A stretch of DNA of 64,000 nucleotides, taken from assembly GCF_029946505.1 (NCBI RefSeq), contig NZ_JARZHG010000004.1:434001-498000 (forward strand). Reading direction: 5' to 3'. The position numbers and the translations under genes are program-made. The notes under the pieces were generated by a model that saw only the letters and a list, made by a program, of their open reading frames with translations, had not been told where the DNA came from and did no database searches. Source of the stretch: Polyangium sp. y55x31. Lineage in GTDB: Bacteria > Myxococcota_A > Polyangia > Polyangiales > Polyangiaceae. Positions 18,929-29,023 of this stretch are shown piece by piece (position 1 is the first letter of the stretch; every line of letters starts with the position of its first letter).

Positions 18929-21900
18929 TCAAACCCCTTTTCGGGTGAGGGAGAGCTCCTCGTCGAGGAGAGCCACGAGATCGTCGACATCCATCTGCGC
19001 GAGGCGCTCCGCCTCTCCGCTCTCGCCTCCCGCGGGCGCGTCGAGCGGCGCGGGCTCCGGCGACGCCGGGAGCTGCAGCGCATCCAGGAGCGACAGCGTG
19101 AGCTTTTCGAGCGTCGGATAGGTGAAGAGGAGGGTCGACGGGAGATCGAGACGCAGGCTTTGCTGGAGCCTGTTCCTGAGCTCCAGGCTCATGAGGGAAT
19201 CGACGCCGAGGCTCGTGAACGTCGCGGCCGGGTCGATGCGACCGGGATCGAGCCTCAAGACCCGCCCGAGGTGCTCGAGCACGTGCCGCTGCAGGAGGGC
19301 GAATCGCGCGTCTGCCGCGACCTCCTCGAGCGTCGAACGGAAGGAACCCGCGCTCGACCCGCCGGGGGCCTGACCGGGTGCCTCCGCGCGCAGCTCCGCG
19401 AAGAACGGGAGCGCGGCGGCCTGGGGGTAGAACTCCTGCCATTGCCGCAAGGAGAGCCGCAGCACGCCGACCTCTGCCCTCGGCCGCTCGATCAGCTTCT
19501 CGAGGATGGTATTCCCATCGGCCGGCGACATGCCCTCGATGCCGCGCCCGGAGACCGCTCGACCGCGGGCTTCCTGCGCCGCCGCGAGGCCGACCTCCGT
19601 GAATGGCCCCCATGCAATGCTCGTCCCTGGCAGCCCCGCGTGCACGCGCGCCCGCGCGAGCGCGTCGAGGCATGCATTCGCGGCGGCATAGTTGCTTTGC
19701 CCAGGCGAGCCCAAGAGCCCCGCTGCGGAGGAGTAACACACGAAGAAATCGAGAGGCTCGGCTGCGGTGAGCTCGTGGAGGTGCAGCGCCCCGAGCACCT
19801 TCGCGCCCATCACGCGCAGGAACGCCTCCTCGGTGAGCTCGAGCAGCGTGCGATCTTCGAGGACCGCCGCGGCGTGCACGATACCGGCAAGCGGCGGCAT
19901 TTCGCGCTGCATCGTCGACAGGACGCGAGCGACCTCCTCCCGCCGCGACACGTCGGCCCGCACGACACGAATCGAAGCTCCGGTCGCTGCCATCGCGTCG
20001 ATCGCCTCCCGGGCCCGCGGCGAGGGTTCGCTCCTTCCAACCAGCGCGACGTGGCGGGCTCCACGACCGACCAGGAAACCCGCGAGCGCGAGCCCGAGGC
20101 CGCCCAGACCGCCGGTGATCAAGTAGGTGGCATCCGGACGGATGGCCACCTGCCTCGGGGGCGCGGCGGTCATCCGGGTGCGCGCGAGCCGGGCCACGAA
20201 GCGTCCTGCGCTCCGCAATGCCACCTGACTCTCGGCATCTCGCGCACCGAGCTCGTCGACGAGACGATCGATTTCGTCCTGCAGCGGCATTGGCGACAGA
20301 TCGAGCAGCGTACACTCGAGCGCCGGATGTTCGAGCGCAATGGCTCGGCCGAGGCCCCAGAGCGGCGCCTGCGATACCGCGACGGGCGCAGCTTCTCCGC
20401 CAACCCTTTGCGCCGCCCTCGTCACCAGGAAAAGCCGCGGTACGTCGCGCCAACCCTGCACCAGAGCCGCCTGCGCCAATCTCGACGCGCTCACGCAGCT
20501 TCGCCGGATGTCACCGGACAGCGTCTCCGCGCTCGTCGCCTCCCAGGAGGCCCCGTCGAGGCCCGCCAGATGGACGATGCCCCTGCATTTCCGCCCGTCG
20601 CCGAAGACCTCTGCCAGCAGCCTTCGCACCTGCACGGGATCCGTGGGATCGAGCCGGTACGCTTCGGCGCCTACGCGTTCGTAGATCGAGCCGATCGAGA
20701 CCTCGATACTCGCATGACCCCGCTCGCGCAGGCGCGCCGCGAGGGCCCGACCCAGACCCTTCGCGTCGAGCAGCACGAGCCACGCGCCGTCGCCGTTCGT
20801 GCTCGTTTTCCCGACGGGCAAGTCCTGGCGCCGCCAGGCGACCTCGAACAACCAGTCGTCGAAGCGGCCGTGCTCGCGCGCCGGCGCCGCCTCGATCGGC
20901 AAGAGACGGAGCTCTCCGAGCTCGAGCAATACCCGACCCGCTTCGTCGACGACCGTGAGGCTCACGCTGGGAATCGTGCCGTCGGCCTGCTTCTCGGACC
21001 GGACGCGGACCCACACCTCGCTCTTGGTTTTCGCGAAGGACCGCAGGCCCGCGAGCTTCGCCGGCACGAACGTCGTCTCGTCGGAGGACGAAGGATCGAG
21101 CGCCCAGGCGGCCGCCTGAAAGCATGCATCCAGGAGGGCCGGATGGACCTGGTATGCGGACGCCTGCGCGTCGAGCGCGCTGGGCAAACGAACGTGAGCG
21201 ACCACCTCGCCCTGGTCGATCTTCACGGATTGCAGACCCCTGAACGACGCTCCGTACACGAGGCCAAGAGCATCCATGCGCGCGTAATGCTCCGCGGCCG
21301 TGATCGCGGCGTTCGGCCCCTCCATCATGGCCCGCGGCGGCGAGGACGAACGTGGCTGCGCCGTGGCGAGATCCACGCGCACCTTGGCGGTCGCGTGCCG
21401 CACCCACGCCTTCTCGCCCATCACGCGGCTCGCAATCGTGACCTGCGCGGCCTCGCCCTCCTGCTCCACGAGGACGAGCTGGAGCTCACGCGTGACGCCC
21501 GGGTCGAGCATCAGCATCCGCTCGAGGGACATCTCCTCGATGACGAGGACGCCCCCATCCTGCACGAGCGAGAGGGCCGCGAGCGCCATTTCGGCATAAG
21601 CCGTCGCAGGGAACACGACGCTCCCCGCCACGCGGTGATCCGCCAGATAGGGGAGATCTTCGAGCCGCAACGATCGTTGCCAGACATGGGTCCCCGGCGC
21701 GATCGAGGACGCATATCCTCGGCCGAGGAGCGGATGGAGATCGGCTTCCTCCCGCGCCACGCGCTCCCGCCGCACGGGCGCGTCGATCCAGTACCGCTCT
21801 CGCTGCCAAGGATATACGGGCAACGTGCAGACCCTTCCGGATTGGGGATTCGGGTCCCCCCCATGGAGCTCGACCCCTTCGACGTGCAGCGCCCCCAGCG

Positions 21901-24900
21901 CTTCCAGCACCGCCCGGCGCTCCTCGCCGTGCCGGCGCAGGGTCGGCAGCGCCTTCGCGCCTGTGATCCGCGCCGTCGCGATGCATTGCTGCACGTTCGC
22001 GAGGAGCACAGGATGGGGGCCGACCTCCAGAAACACGCGATATCCATCCGCGAGCGCCGTCGAGACCGCCCCGGCGAGATCCACCGTGGCTCGCACGTTG
22101 CGGCCCCAGTACGCCGCACCCAGCGCGTCTCCCGCGATACGCTCGCCCGTCACGGTGCTGTACATCGAAATCGTGGCAGCCCTCGCCTCGATCGCGTCGA
22201 TCCCCACCGCGAGCTCACGCGCGAGGGGATCCATCTGCGGGCTGTGGAATGCGTAATTGACGCGCAAGGGCCTCGTGACCACGCCCCGGCCTTCGAGCTT
22301 TGCGAGCACATCCTCCAGCGCGGCCGTTTCACCGGACAAAACCACCGACGTCGGGTCGTTCACGGCCGCGATCGAGAGTTTGTCCTCGCGCCCCGCGATC
22401 GCCCTGCCCGCCTCGCTTGCCGGTAGCGACACCCACGCCATTTTCCCGTGGCCCGTCGCCTTCTGCATGATGCGGCCGCGCATCACCACGAGCCGGATCG
22501 CCTCGTCGAGCGTCAGCGCGCCCGATACGTGCGCCGCCGCGATCTCCCCCACGCTATGCCCGATCACCGCGTCCGGAACGACGCCCCACGATTTCAAGAG
22601 CTCCGCGAGCGCCACCTCGATCGCGAAGAGCGCAGGCTGCACGATCTCCGTCTCGCCGAGCCGCGACCGCTCCTCGGGCGCGCCGAGCTCCTCCACGACC
22701 GAGAAGCCTGCACGCGGGCGGAGCAGCCGGTCGATTTCTTCGAGCTTGGCACGAAAAACCGGCTCCTCCTCGTGGAGCTTCCTGCCCATTCCGGCCCATT
22801 GTGATCCCTGTCCGGAGAAGACGAACACCACCCTGGGCCGCCCCGCGGCCGAGGTCTTCGCATGCGCCACGCCGCTCGGCGCTTCTCCGCGCGCAAACGA
22901 GGACAAGAGGCCCGCGAGCTCCTCGCGCGTCGCGCCCACCGCGGCGAGGCGGTGCTCGTGGTGCATTCGGCGCGCGCTCGCCGTGTACACGACATCCCCG
23001 AGCGGCACGTCCTTCTCCCGGGACAACCATTCCCCGTACGACCGCGCCGCCTCGGTCAGCGCCGCGGGGGTCTTCGCCGAGATCGGCAGGAGATATGCCG
23101 AAGCCTCCTTGCCGGACGATTTCGCCTCCTCCGCGGGCGGCTCCTCCAGGATCACGTGTGCGTTCGTGCCGCTCATCCCGAAGGAGCTCACGCCCGCCCG
23201 CCGCGGCTTATTGCCGCGTGGCCAGGGCACGTTCTCGGTCGGGATCACGAGCGGCGTGCCATCCAGGGAAATGCGGGGATTCAGCGCCTTGAAATGCAGG
23301 TTCTTCGGCAGGATCCCGTGGCGGAACACCTCGAGGATTTTGATGATCCCCGCGACCCCCGCCGCCGATTCGAGGTGACCGATGTTCGTCTTCACCGCGC
23401 CGAGCAAGCACCGTGATCCGTCGTCCCGCGGCGCGCCGAAGACCTCTCGCAATGCGTCCGCCTCGATCGGGTCGCCGAGCGGCGTGCCCGTCCCATGCAT
23501 TTCGATGTACCCGATGTCGTCCGCGCGAAGCCGCGCGCTCTCCAGCGCCTGCCGCAAAAGCGCCTGCTGCGACAGCACGTTCGGCGCCGTCAGGCCCGTC
23601 GATCGGCCGTCCTGGTTGATGGCCGATCCTCGAATCACCCCGTGGATCCTGTCGCCGTCCCGCCGGGCGTCCGAGAGCCGCTTCAGCACCACCATCCCGC
23701 AACCCTCGCCGCGGACGTATCCGTTCGCGCGAGCGTCGAGCGTCTTGCATCGCCCGTCCGGAGAGAGCGCCCGCATGGCCGAAAGCATCACCATGCTCTC
23801 CCACGCGAGCAGCGCATTCGCGCCGCCCGCGACGGCCATCGTGCTCTCCCCATTCCGCAAACTCTGGCAGGCCAGGTGCAGCGCCACGAGGGACGACGAG
23901 CACGCGGTATCGAGCGCCACGGCCGGCCCCTGCAACCCCAGCACGTACGACAATCGCCCCGCCGCCGTCGCCAGCATCGTGCCGGTCGCGCCATACGCGT
24001 CCAGGTGCTCCGGGCCGCTCTGCACGATGCGCTGGTAATCGAGTGACGTGATCCCCACGAACACGCCCGCCTGGCTACCCACCAATGCATCGGGCTTGAG
24101 CCCCGCGTCCTCCAGCGCCTCCCACGTGACCTCGAGGAGCATTCGTTGTTGAGGATCGAGCGCCTCCGCCTCCCGCGGCGCGATCCCGAAGAAGGCGGCG
24201 TCGAACCGATCGAGCCCATCCAGCAGGGCCGCGTACCCGGCGCCGGGTTTGTCCTCCAGCATCGTATCGGCCGGCCAACGCGACGGCACCACGTCCCGCA
24301 CCGCGTCGACGCCGTCGAGCAGGGCAGCGAAGAACGAATCGGGATCGGCGCCGCCTCCCGGAAAGCGACAAGCCATTCCGACGATCGCAATCGGCTCGTC
24401 CTGCCCTCGCTCCGGCAGCGCCGCGACCGCCGCGACCGGCGCGGCCTCCTCGGCGTGGTCGAGACCGAGCTCTCCGAGCAGATGCTCGGTCAATGCCCCG
24501 AGGTGCGGGTACGTGAACAATAGCGTCGCCGGCAGCTTGAGCCCGAGGCTCGCGTCCAGGCGATTGCGCAGCTCGAGGCTCATCAACGAGTCGACACCGA
24601 GGGCCCGGAACGGAGACGTGCGCTCGATACGCCCAGGCTCGATTCCCAGGATGCGCCCGAGGTGCTCACGGACGTGTCCTTCGAGGAGGTGGGGCCGCTC
24701 GGCGAACGCCGCGCGCTCGATACGCGATCGGAAGCTCTGCTGCGGCGCTGAAGCTTGCTTCGCGCCCACCGCCTCGGTCGCGAGCTCGGACCAGAAGGGC
24801 TGCCCGGCGAGGTGCGGGAAAAACTCCAGCCAATGCCGCACCGACAAACGCATCACGCCCACGTCCGTGCGGGGCCGCTCGAGCAACTTCGCGAGGGCAG

Positions 24901-27900
24901 AGACGCCCTCCGCAGGCGTGAGGCTGCCCATCCCGCCCTCGCCGAGGCGCGTGGACGCGTCGCCCTGTTGTGCCAGGCCAACCTCCGCGAACGCGCCCCA
25001 TTGGATGCTCATCCCGGGCAAACCACGTCCGGTCCGGAACGCCGCGAGAGCGTCCAGGAATGCATTCGCGGCCGCGTAGCTCGCCTGGCTCACGAGCCCG
25101 AGGAGTGAGGAGGCGGACGAATAAAGCACGAAGAAGTCGAGGGGCAACGGCGCCGTCAGGGCGTGCAGGTTCCAGGCGCCCCGCACCTTCGCGGCGATCG
25201 TGCGTTCGAATGCCTCACGACGAAGCTCGAGCAAAGGCGTCGGCTCCCCGGCGACGCCGGCCGCGTGCACGACGCCACGCAGCGGCGGCGCTTCCCGCTC
25301 GATCCTTTCGAGCAACGAGGCCACGTCTTTCCGCTCCGCCACGTCGCCTTGGAGTACGAGCACGTGCGCGCCCGCCGCGGCGAGGCCCTCGATGACCTTC
25401 GTGGCCGCCTCCGAGGGCCCACGACGCCCGACCAGGGCCAAATGCCGGGCGCCTGCCTCCACCATCCACCGCGCGACGGACAATCCGAGCCCGCCGAGGC
25501 CGCCCGTGATCAGGTACGTCGCATCCCCCCGCAAGGCTTTCGTCTTCGAGGGCGCGGCGTCGAAGTGCGCGCGGGAGAGGCGTGCCACGTACCTGCCCTC
25601 GCTTCGCAGCGCGATCTGATCCTCGTCATCCGCCATGGCGAGCTCACGCAAAAGCAAGCTCGCCTCGTCCTCGTGAGGGACGGGCGACAAATCGACGCGC
25701 TTGCACGTGATCTCGGGGTGCTCGAGCGCGATCGTACGCCCGAGCCCCCCGAGGAGCGCCTGCGAGACGCACGCGACCGGCTCCGCTCCGGCGCGCGCGA
25801 CCCCGCGCGTGACGAGCCAGAGCGGAGGTTTGTCACGCCAGCTTCGCCGCAGCAGCGCCTGCAAGAGGTACGTCGCCCCGAGGAACCCGCGCGCCTGGTC
25901 TCTTCCCAGCGAGTTTTCGTCGGTATGCTCGAGGGGTGTCGCGTCGAGGGCCGTGAGATGAACGACGCCGCGACATCGAGCGCCGTCTCCGAACGCGTCG
26001 CGAAGCAGGGCGTGACAATCGTCCGGGTTTGTCGGGTCGAACACGTAGGCCCCTGGCCCGCGTGCCGCGAATCGCTCACCCGAACGCGCGCGCACGCACC
26101 TGTGCCCTTGCTGCTCCAAAAGCGAGGCGAGCCTGTCTCCGACGCCGCTCTCGTCGCACAAGAGCAACCACGGAGCCCCGGGGACGGCCGGCATCCGAGC
26201 GGGCGCGAGCGGGGCTCCCTGCAGGCGCCATTCGAGCGCGTACAGGCAATCCCCGAGGGGGTCGATCTCCCGTGGCTCGGTCCTCGTCTTCTCGGAGGGG
26301 ATCCCCTCGATCCAATAACGCCGGCGCTGCCAGGCATAGGCCGGCAATGCGACGACGCTGCCACCCTCCGGATAGAGGGATTTCCAGTCGACCTCGACCC
26401 CCTCGACGTGAAGCGCCCCCAGCGCCTCCAGCATCGAAGGGTGCTCCTCCCTTTGCCTGCGCAAGGTCGGCAGCGCCTTCGCGTCATCCCCCCGCGCGGC
26501 AATGCATTGCTGCAAGTTCCCGAGCAGCACCGGGTGCGGACCCACCTCGACCAGCATGCGATGCCCGTCCGCGAGCGCCGCATTCACGGCCGCCGCGAGA
26601 TCCACCGCGGCGCGCACGTTCCGGCCCCAGTACGCCGCGTCGAGCGTCCCCCCTTCGATCCGCGCGCCCGACACCGTGCTGTACATCGGGATCGTGCTGG
26701 GCCCCGCTTGCATGCGGCCGAGCCCCTCCACGAGCTGTCGCGCAAGTGGCTCCATTTGCGGGCTGTGAAACGCGTAATTCACCCGCAAGGGCCTCGTCGT
26801 CACCCCCCGCGCCCCCAGCTCCGCGAGCACCCCGGCGAGCGCCGTGGTTTGTCCCGACAGGACCACCGACGCCGGATCGTTCACGGCCGCGATCGAGAGC
26901 TCCCCCTCCCGCCCGGCGATCGCCTTCCTCGCGTCCTCCGCCGGCAACGACACCCATGCCATGGCCCCATGGCCGGTCGCCTTCTGCATGATGCGACCGC
27001 GCAACGCCACGAGCCGCACCGCCTCGTCGAGCGAGATCGCCCCCGAGACGTGCGCCGCCGCGATCTCTCCCACGCTGTGCCCGATCACCGCGTCCGGCAC
27101 GACGCCCCACGATTTCAGGAGCTCGACGAGCGCCACCTCGATCGCGAACAGCGCAGGCTGCGCGATCTCCGTCTCGCCGAGCCGCGAGACCTCCTCCGAC
27201 GCGCCGAGCTCCTCGAGCAGCGAGAAGCCGACGTGGCCACGGAGCAGCCGATCGATCTCTTCGAGTTTGGCACGAAACACCGGCTCCTCGCCGAGAAGCC
27301 CCCTTCCCATCCCCGCCCATTGCGAGCCCTGTCCCGAAAAAACGAACACGACCCTCGGGCGCCCCGATGCCTTCCCCGTCACCACGCCGCCCGGCGCCTC
27401 TCCGCGCCCGAACGCCGACAAAAGACCCGCGAGATCCTCGCGCGTCCTCCCCACGGCGCAGAGCCGGTGCTCGTGATGCGTACGGCGCGCGCTCGCCGTG
27501 TACACCACATCGTGCATCGCCGCCCCGGTCTCCCGCGACAACCACTCGCCGTACGAGCTCCCCATCGCCGCGAGCGCCTCGGCGCTCTTCGCCGAGAGCG
27601 GCAACAGATACGCGGGCGCTTCCTTCGAGGGCGGCTTCACCCCCTCGGCCGGCGCCTCCTCCAGAATCACGTGCGCGTTCGTGCCGCTCATCCCGAACGA
27701 GCTCACGCCGGCGCGCCGACGTGATCGGCCGCTCGGCCACGCCACGCGCTCCGTCGCAATGGCGATCGCGGAATCTTCCAGATCGATCCGGGGATTCAGC
27801 GTACGAAAGTGGATGTTGGGCGGAATGATCCCCTGCCGTAGCGCCATGATCGCCTTGATCATGCTCGCCATGCCCGCGGCCGCCTCGAGATGCCCGATGT

Positions 27901-29023
27901 TCGTCTTGACTGCGCCCAGAAAGACAGGCGAACCATCGGCGCGAGGATCACCGAGGACCGCTCGCAAGGCGTCCACCTCGATCGGGTCTCCGAGCGGCGT
28001 GCCCGTCCCGTGCGTCTCGACGTACCCGATGTCCGCGGGCGTCAAACCCGCATTCGCGAGCGCAGCGCGGAGCAGCGATTGTTGCGCGAGCACGTTCGGC
28101 GTCGTGAGCCCCGTCGAACGCCCATCCTGGTTCACGGCGGATCCCCGGATCACGGCGAGAATGCGATCCCCGTCGCGCCGCGCCTCCGAGAGCCGCTTCA
28201 GCACGAGCACGCCGCAGCCCTCGCCGCGCACGTAGCCATTGGCCGCCGCGTCGAACGTCTTGCACCGCCCGTCGGGCGACAGCGCCCGGGTCCGCGAGAA
28301 GAGCTCGCTCGTCTCCGCCGAGAGCATCAAGTTGACGCCGCCGACGAGCGCCGCGTCGCATTCCCTGGCCCGGAGGCTCTGGCAAGCGAGGTGCAATGCG
28401 ACGAGCGAGGAAGAGCACGCGGTATCGACGACGAGGCTCGGTCCCTGCAAGCCGAGGGTATAGGAGAGCCTACCCGCGGGGAAACAATGCCCATTGCCGG
28501 TCGCGCTGTATGCGTCCTGGCGTTCCCGGCCTGCCGCGGCGTCGAGGAGCGCATAGTCGTTCGTCATGAGCCCCAGGAACACGCCCGTGCGGCTGCCCAT
28601 GAGGCGCGCCGGGACGAGCCCTGCGCTCTCCAGCGCCTCCCACGCCACCTCCAGGAGCAACCGCTGCTGCGGATCCAGGCGCGTCGCCTCGCGGGGCGAG
28701 ATGCCGAAGAACTCGGCATCGAAGCTGTCGACGGCCTCCACGAACGCGCCCCAGCGTACGCCTCGTGTCGCCGGGTCATCGGAAGCCGGGTCTAGCGTCC
28801 AGCGCCCGCCGGGCACCTCGGTCACGGCATCCAGGCCGGCTTCCAGGGCCTGGAAAAACGCCTCGGGTGTGTTCGATGCTCCGGGAAAACGGCACGCCAT
28901 GCCCACGATCACGATGGGCTCGGTCTGGGCTCGCGTGAGGTCCTCGACCTTGGTCTTGAGCTGGTTGATCGCCGCGAGGGCCTCCCGGAGACGGGAACGG
29001 TAGTCCTCGATGGTGGCGCTCAT
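18929..29023 (-). CDS. Type I PKS, extension modules 3 and 4: KS-AT-KR-ACP-KS-AT-DH-KR-ACP
   Basis: This 3364-residue bimodular protein starts with a docking helix. Module 3: KS (34-455), AT (555-850, GHSVGE and YAFH, malonyl type), KR (1165-1355, active Ser/Tyr, VAGE instead of LDD so A-type-like), ACP (Ser about 1477). Module 4: KS (1543-1965, Cys about 1707), AT (2060-2360, GHSVGE/YAFH, malonyl), DH (2428-2720, HRVAGSVVFP and LLDACFQ intact), KR (2960-3150, VLED, B-type), ACP (Ser about 3273). Module 3 should leave a hydroxyl and module 4 a double bond. An acidic C-terminal tail is a likely docking element. The two KS-AT blocks are strikingly similar at DNA level, suggesting duplication or gene conversion. 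Confidence 0.93.
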   Translation of the reverse strand: MSATIEDYRSRLREALAAINQLKTKVEDLTRAQTEPIVIVGMACRFPGASNTPEAFFQALEAGLDAVTEVPGGRWTLDPASDDPATRGVRWGAFVEAVDSFDAEFFGISPREATRLDPQQRLLLEVAWEALESAGLVPARLMGSRTGVFLGLMTNDYALLDAAAGRERQDAYSATGNGHCFPAGRLSYTLGLQGPSLVVDTACSSSLVALHLACQSLRARECDAALVGGVNLMLSAETSELFSRTRALSPDGRCKTFDAAANGYVRGEGCGVLVLKRLSEARRDGDRILAVIRGSAVNQDGRSTGLTTPNVLAQQSLLRAALANAGLTPADIGYVETHGTGTPLGDPIEVDALRAVLGDPRADGSPVFLGAVKTNIGHLEAAAGMASMIKAIMALRQGIIPPNIHFRTLNPRIDLEDSAIAIATERVAWPSGRSRRRAGVSSFGMSGTNAHVILEEAPAEGVKPPSKEAPAYLLPLSAKSAEALAAMGSSYGEWLSRETGAAMHDVVYTASARRTHHEHRLCAVGRTREDLAGLLSAFGRGEAPGGVVTGKASGRPRVVFVFSGQGSQWAGMGRGLLGEEPVFRAKLEEIDRLLRGHVGFSLLEELGASEEVSRLGETEIAQPALFAIEVALVELLKSWGVVPDAVIGHSVGEIAAAHVSGAISLDEAVRLVALRGRIMQKATGHGAMAWVSLPAEDARKAIAGREGELSIAAVNDPASVVLSGQTTALAGVLAELGARGVTTRPLRVNYAFHSPQMEPLARQLVEGLGRMQAGPSTIPMYSTVSGARIEGGTLDAAYWGRNVRAAVDLAAAVNAALADGHRMLVEVGPHPVLLGNLQQCIAARGDDAKALPTLRRQREEHPSMLEALGALHVEGVEVDWKSLYPEGGSVVALPAYAWQRRRYWIEGIPSEKTRTEPREIDPLGDCLYALEWRLQGAPLAPARMPAVPGAPWLLLCDESGVGDRLASLLEQQGHRCVRARSGERFAARGPGAYVFDPTNPDDCHALLRDAFGDGARCRGVVHLTALDATPLEHTDENSLGRDQARGFLGATYLLQALLRRSWRDKPPLWLVTRGVARAGAEPVACVSQALLGGLGRTIALEHPEITCKRVDLSPVPHEDEASLLLRELAMADDEDQIALRSEGRYVARLSRAHFDAAPSKTKALRGDATYLITGGLGGLGLSVARWMVEAGARHLALVGRRGPSEAATKVIEGLAAAGAHVLVLQGDVAERKDVASLLERIEREAPPLRGVVHAAGVAGEPTPLLELRREAFERTIAAKVRGAWNLHALTAPLPLDFFVLYSSASSLLGLVSQASYAAANAFLDALAAFRTGRGLPGMSIQWGAFAEVGLAQQGDASTRLGEGGMGSLTPAEGVSALAKLLERPRTDVGVMRLSVRHWLEFFPHLAGQPFWSELATEAVGAKQASAPQQSFRSRIERAAFAERPHLLEGHVREHLGRILGIEPGRIERTSPFRALGVDSLMSLELRNRLDASLGLKLPATLLFTYPHLGALTEHLLGELGLDHAEEAAPVAAVAALPERGQDEPIAIVGMACRFPGGGADPDSFFAALLDGVDAVRDVVPSRWPADTMLEDKPGAGYAALLDGLDRFDAAFFGIAPREAEALDPQQRMLLEVTWEALEDAGLKPDALVGSQAGVFVGITSLDYQRIVQSGPEHLDAYGATGTMLATAAGRLSYVLGLQGPAVALDTACSSSLVALHLACQSLRNGESTMAVAGGANALLAWESMVMLSAMRALSPDGRCKTLDARANGYVRGEGCGMVVLKRLSDARRDGDRIHGVIRGSAINQDGRSTGLTAPNVLSQQALLRQALESARLRADDIGYIEMHGTGTPLGDPIEADALREVFGAPRDDGSRCLLGAVKTNIGHLESAAGVAGIIKILEVFRHGILPKNLHFKALNPRISLDGTPLVIPTENVPWPRGNKPRRAGVSSFGMSGTNAHVILEEPPAEEAKSSGKEASAYLLPISAKTPAALTEAARSYGEWLSREKDVPLGDVVYTASARRMHHEHRLAAVGATREELAGLLSSFARGEAPSGVAHAKTSAAGRPRVVFVFSGQGSQWAGMGRKLHEEEPVFRAKLEEIDRLLRPRAGFSVVEELGAPEERSRLGETEIVQPALFAIEVALAELLKSWGVVPDAVIGHSVGEIAAAHVSGALTLDEAIRLVVMRGRIMQKATGHGKMAWVSLPASEAGRAIAGREDKLSIAAVNDPTSVVLSGETAALEDVLAKLEGRGVVTRPLRVNYAFHSPQMDPLARELAVGIDAIEARAATISMYSTVTGERIAGDALGAAYWGRNVRATVDLAGAVSTALADGYRVFLEVGPHPVLLANVQQCIATARITGAKALPTLRRHGEERRAVLEALGALHVEGVELHGGDPNPQSGRVCTLPVYPWQRERYWIDAPVRRERVAREEADLHPLLGRGYASSIAPGTHVWQRSLRLEDLPYLADHRVAGSVVFPATAYAEMALAALSLVQDGGVLVIEEMSLERMLMLDPGVTRELQLVLVEQEGEAAQVTIASRVMGEKAWVRHATAKVRVDLATAQPRSSSPPRAMMEGPNAAITAAEHYARMDALGLVYGASFRGLQSVKIDQGEVVAHVRLPSALDAQASAYQVHPALLDACFQAAAWALDPSSSDETTFVPAKLAGLRSFAKTKSEVWVRVRSEKQADGTIPSVSLTVVDEAGRVLLELGELRLLPIEAAPAREHGRFDDWLFEVAWRRQDLPVGKTSTNGDGAWLVLLDAKGLGRALAARLRERGHASIEVSIGSIYERVGAEAYRLDPTDPVQVRRLLAEVFGDGRKCRGIVHLAGLDGASWEATSAETLSGDIRRSCVSASRLAQAALVQGWRDVPRLFLVTRAAQRVGGEAAPVAVSQAPLWGLGRAIALEHPALECTLLDLSPMPLQDEIDRLVDELGARDAESQVALRSAGRFVARLARTRMTAAPPRQVAIRPDATYLITGGLGGLGLALAGFLVGRGARHVALVGRSEPSPRAREAIDAMAATGASIRVVRADVSRREEVARVLSTMQREMPPLAGIVHAAAVLEDRTLLELTEEAFLRVMGAKVLGALHLHELTAAEPLDFFVCYSSAAGLLGSPGQSNYAAANACLDALARARVHAGLPGTSIAWGPFTEVGLAAAQEARGRAVSGRGIEGMSPADGNTILEKLIERPRAEVGVLRLSLRQWQEFYPQAAALPFFAELRAEAPGQAPGGSSAGSFRSTLEEVAADARFALLQRHVLEHLGRVLRLDPGRIDPAATFTSLGVDSLMSLELRNRLQQSLRLDLPSTLLFTYPTLEKLTLSLLDALQLPASPEPAPLDAPAGGESGEAERLAQMDVDDLVALLDEELSLTRKGV

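Noticed and set aside
18927-20453. Upstream extension of the module 5 gene
   Set aside because: This part lies inside modules 3-4 in another frame and encodes low-complexity Arg/Ala sequence; the ATG at 18926 fits spacing, ribosome site and docking helix.
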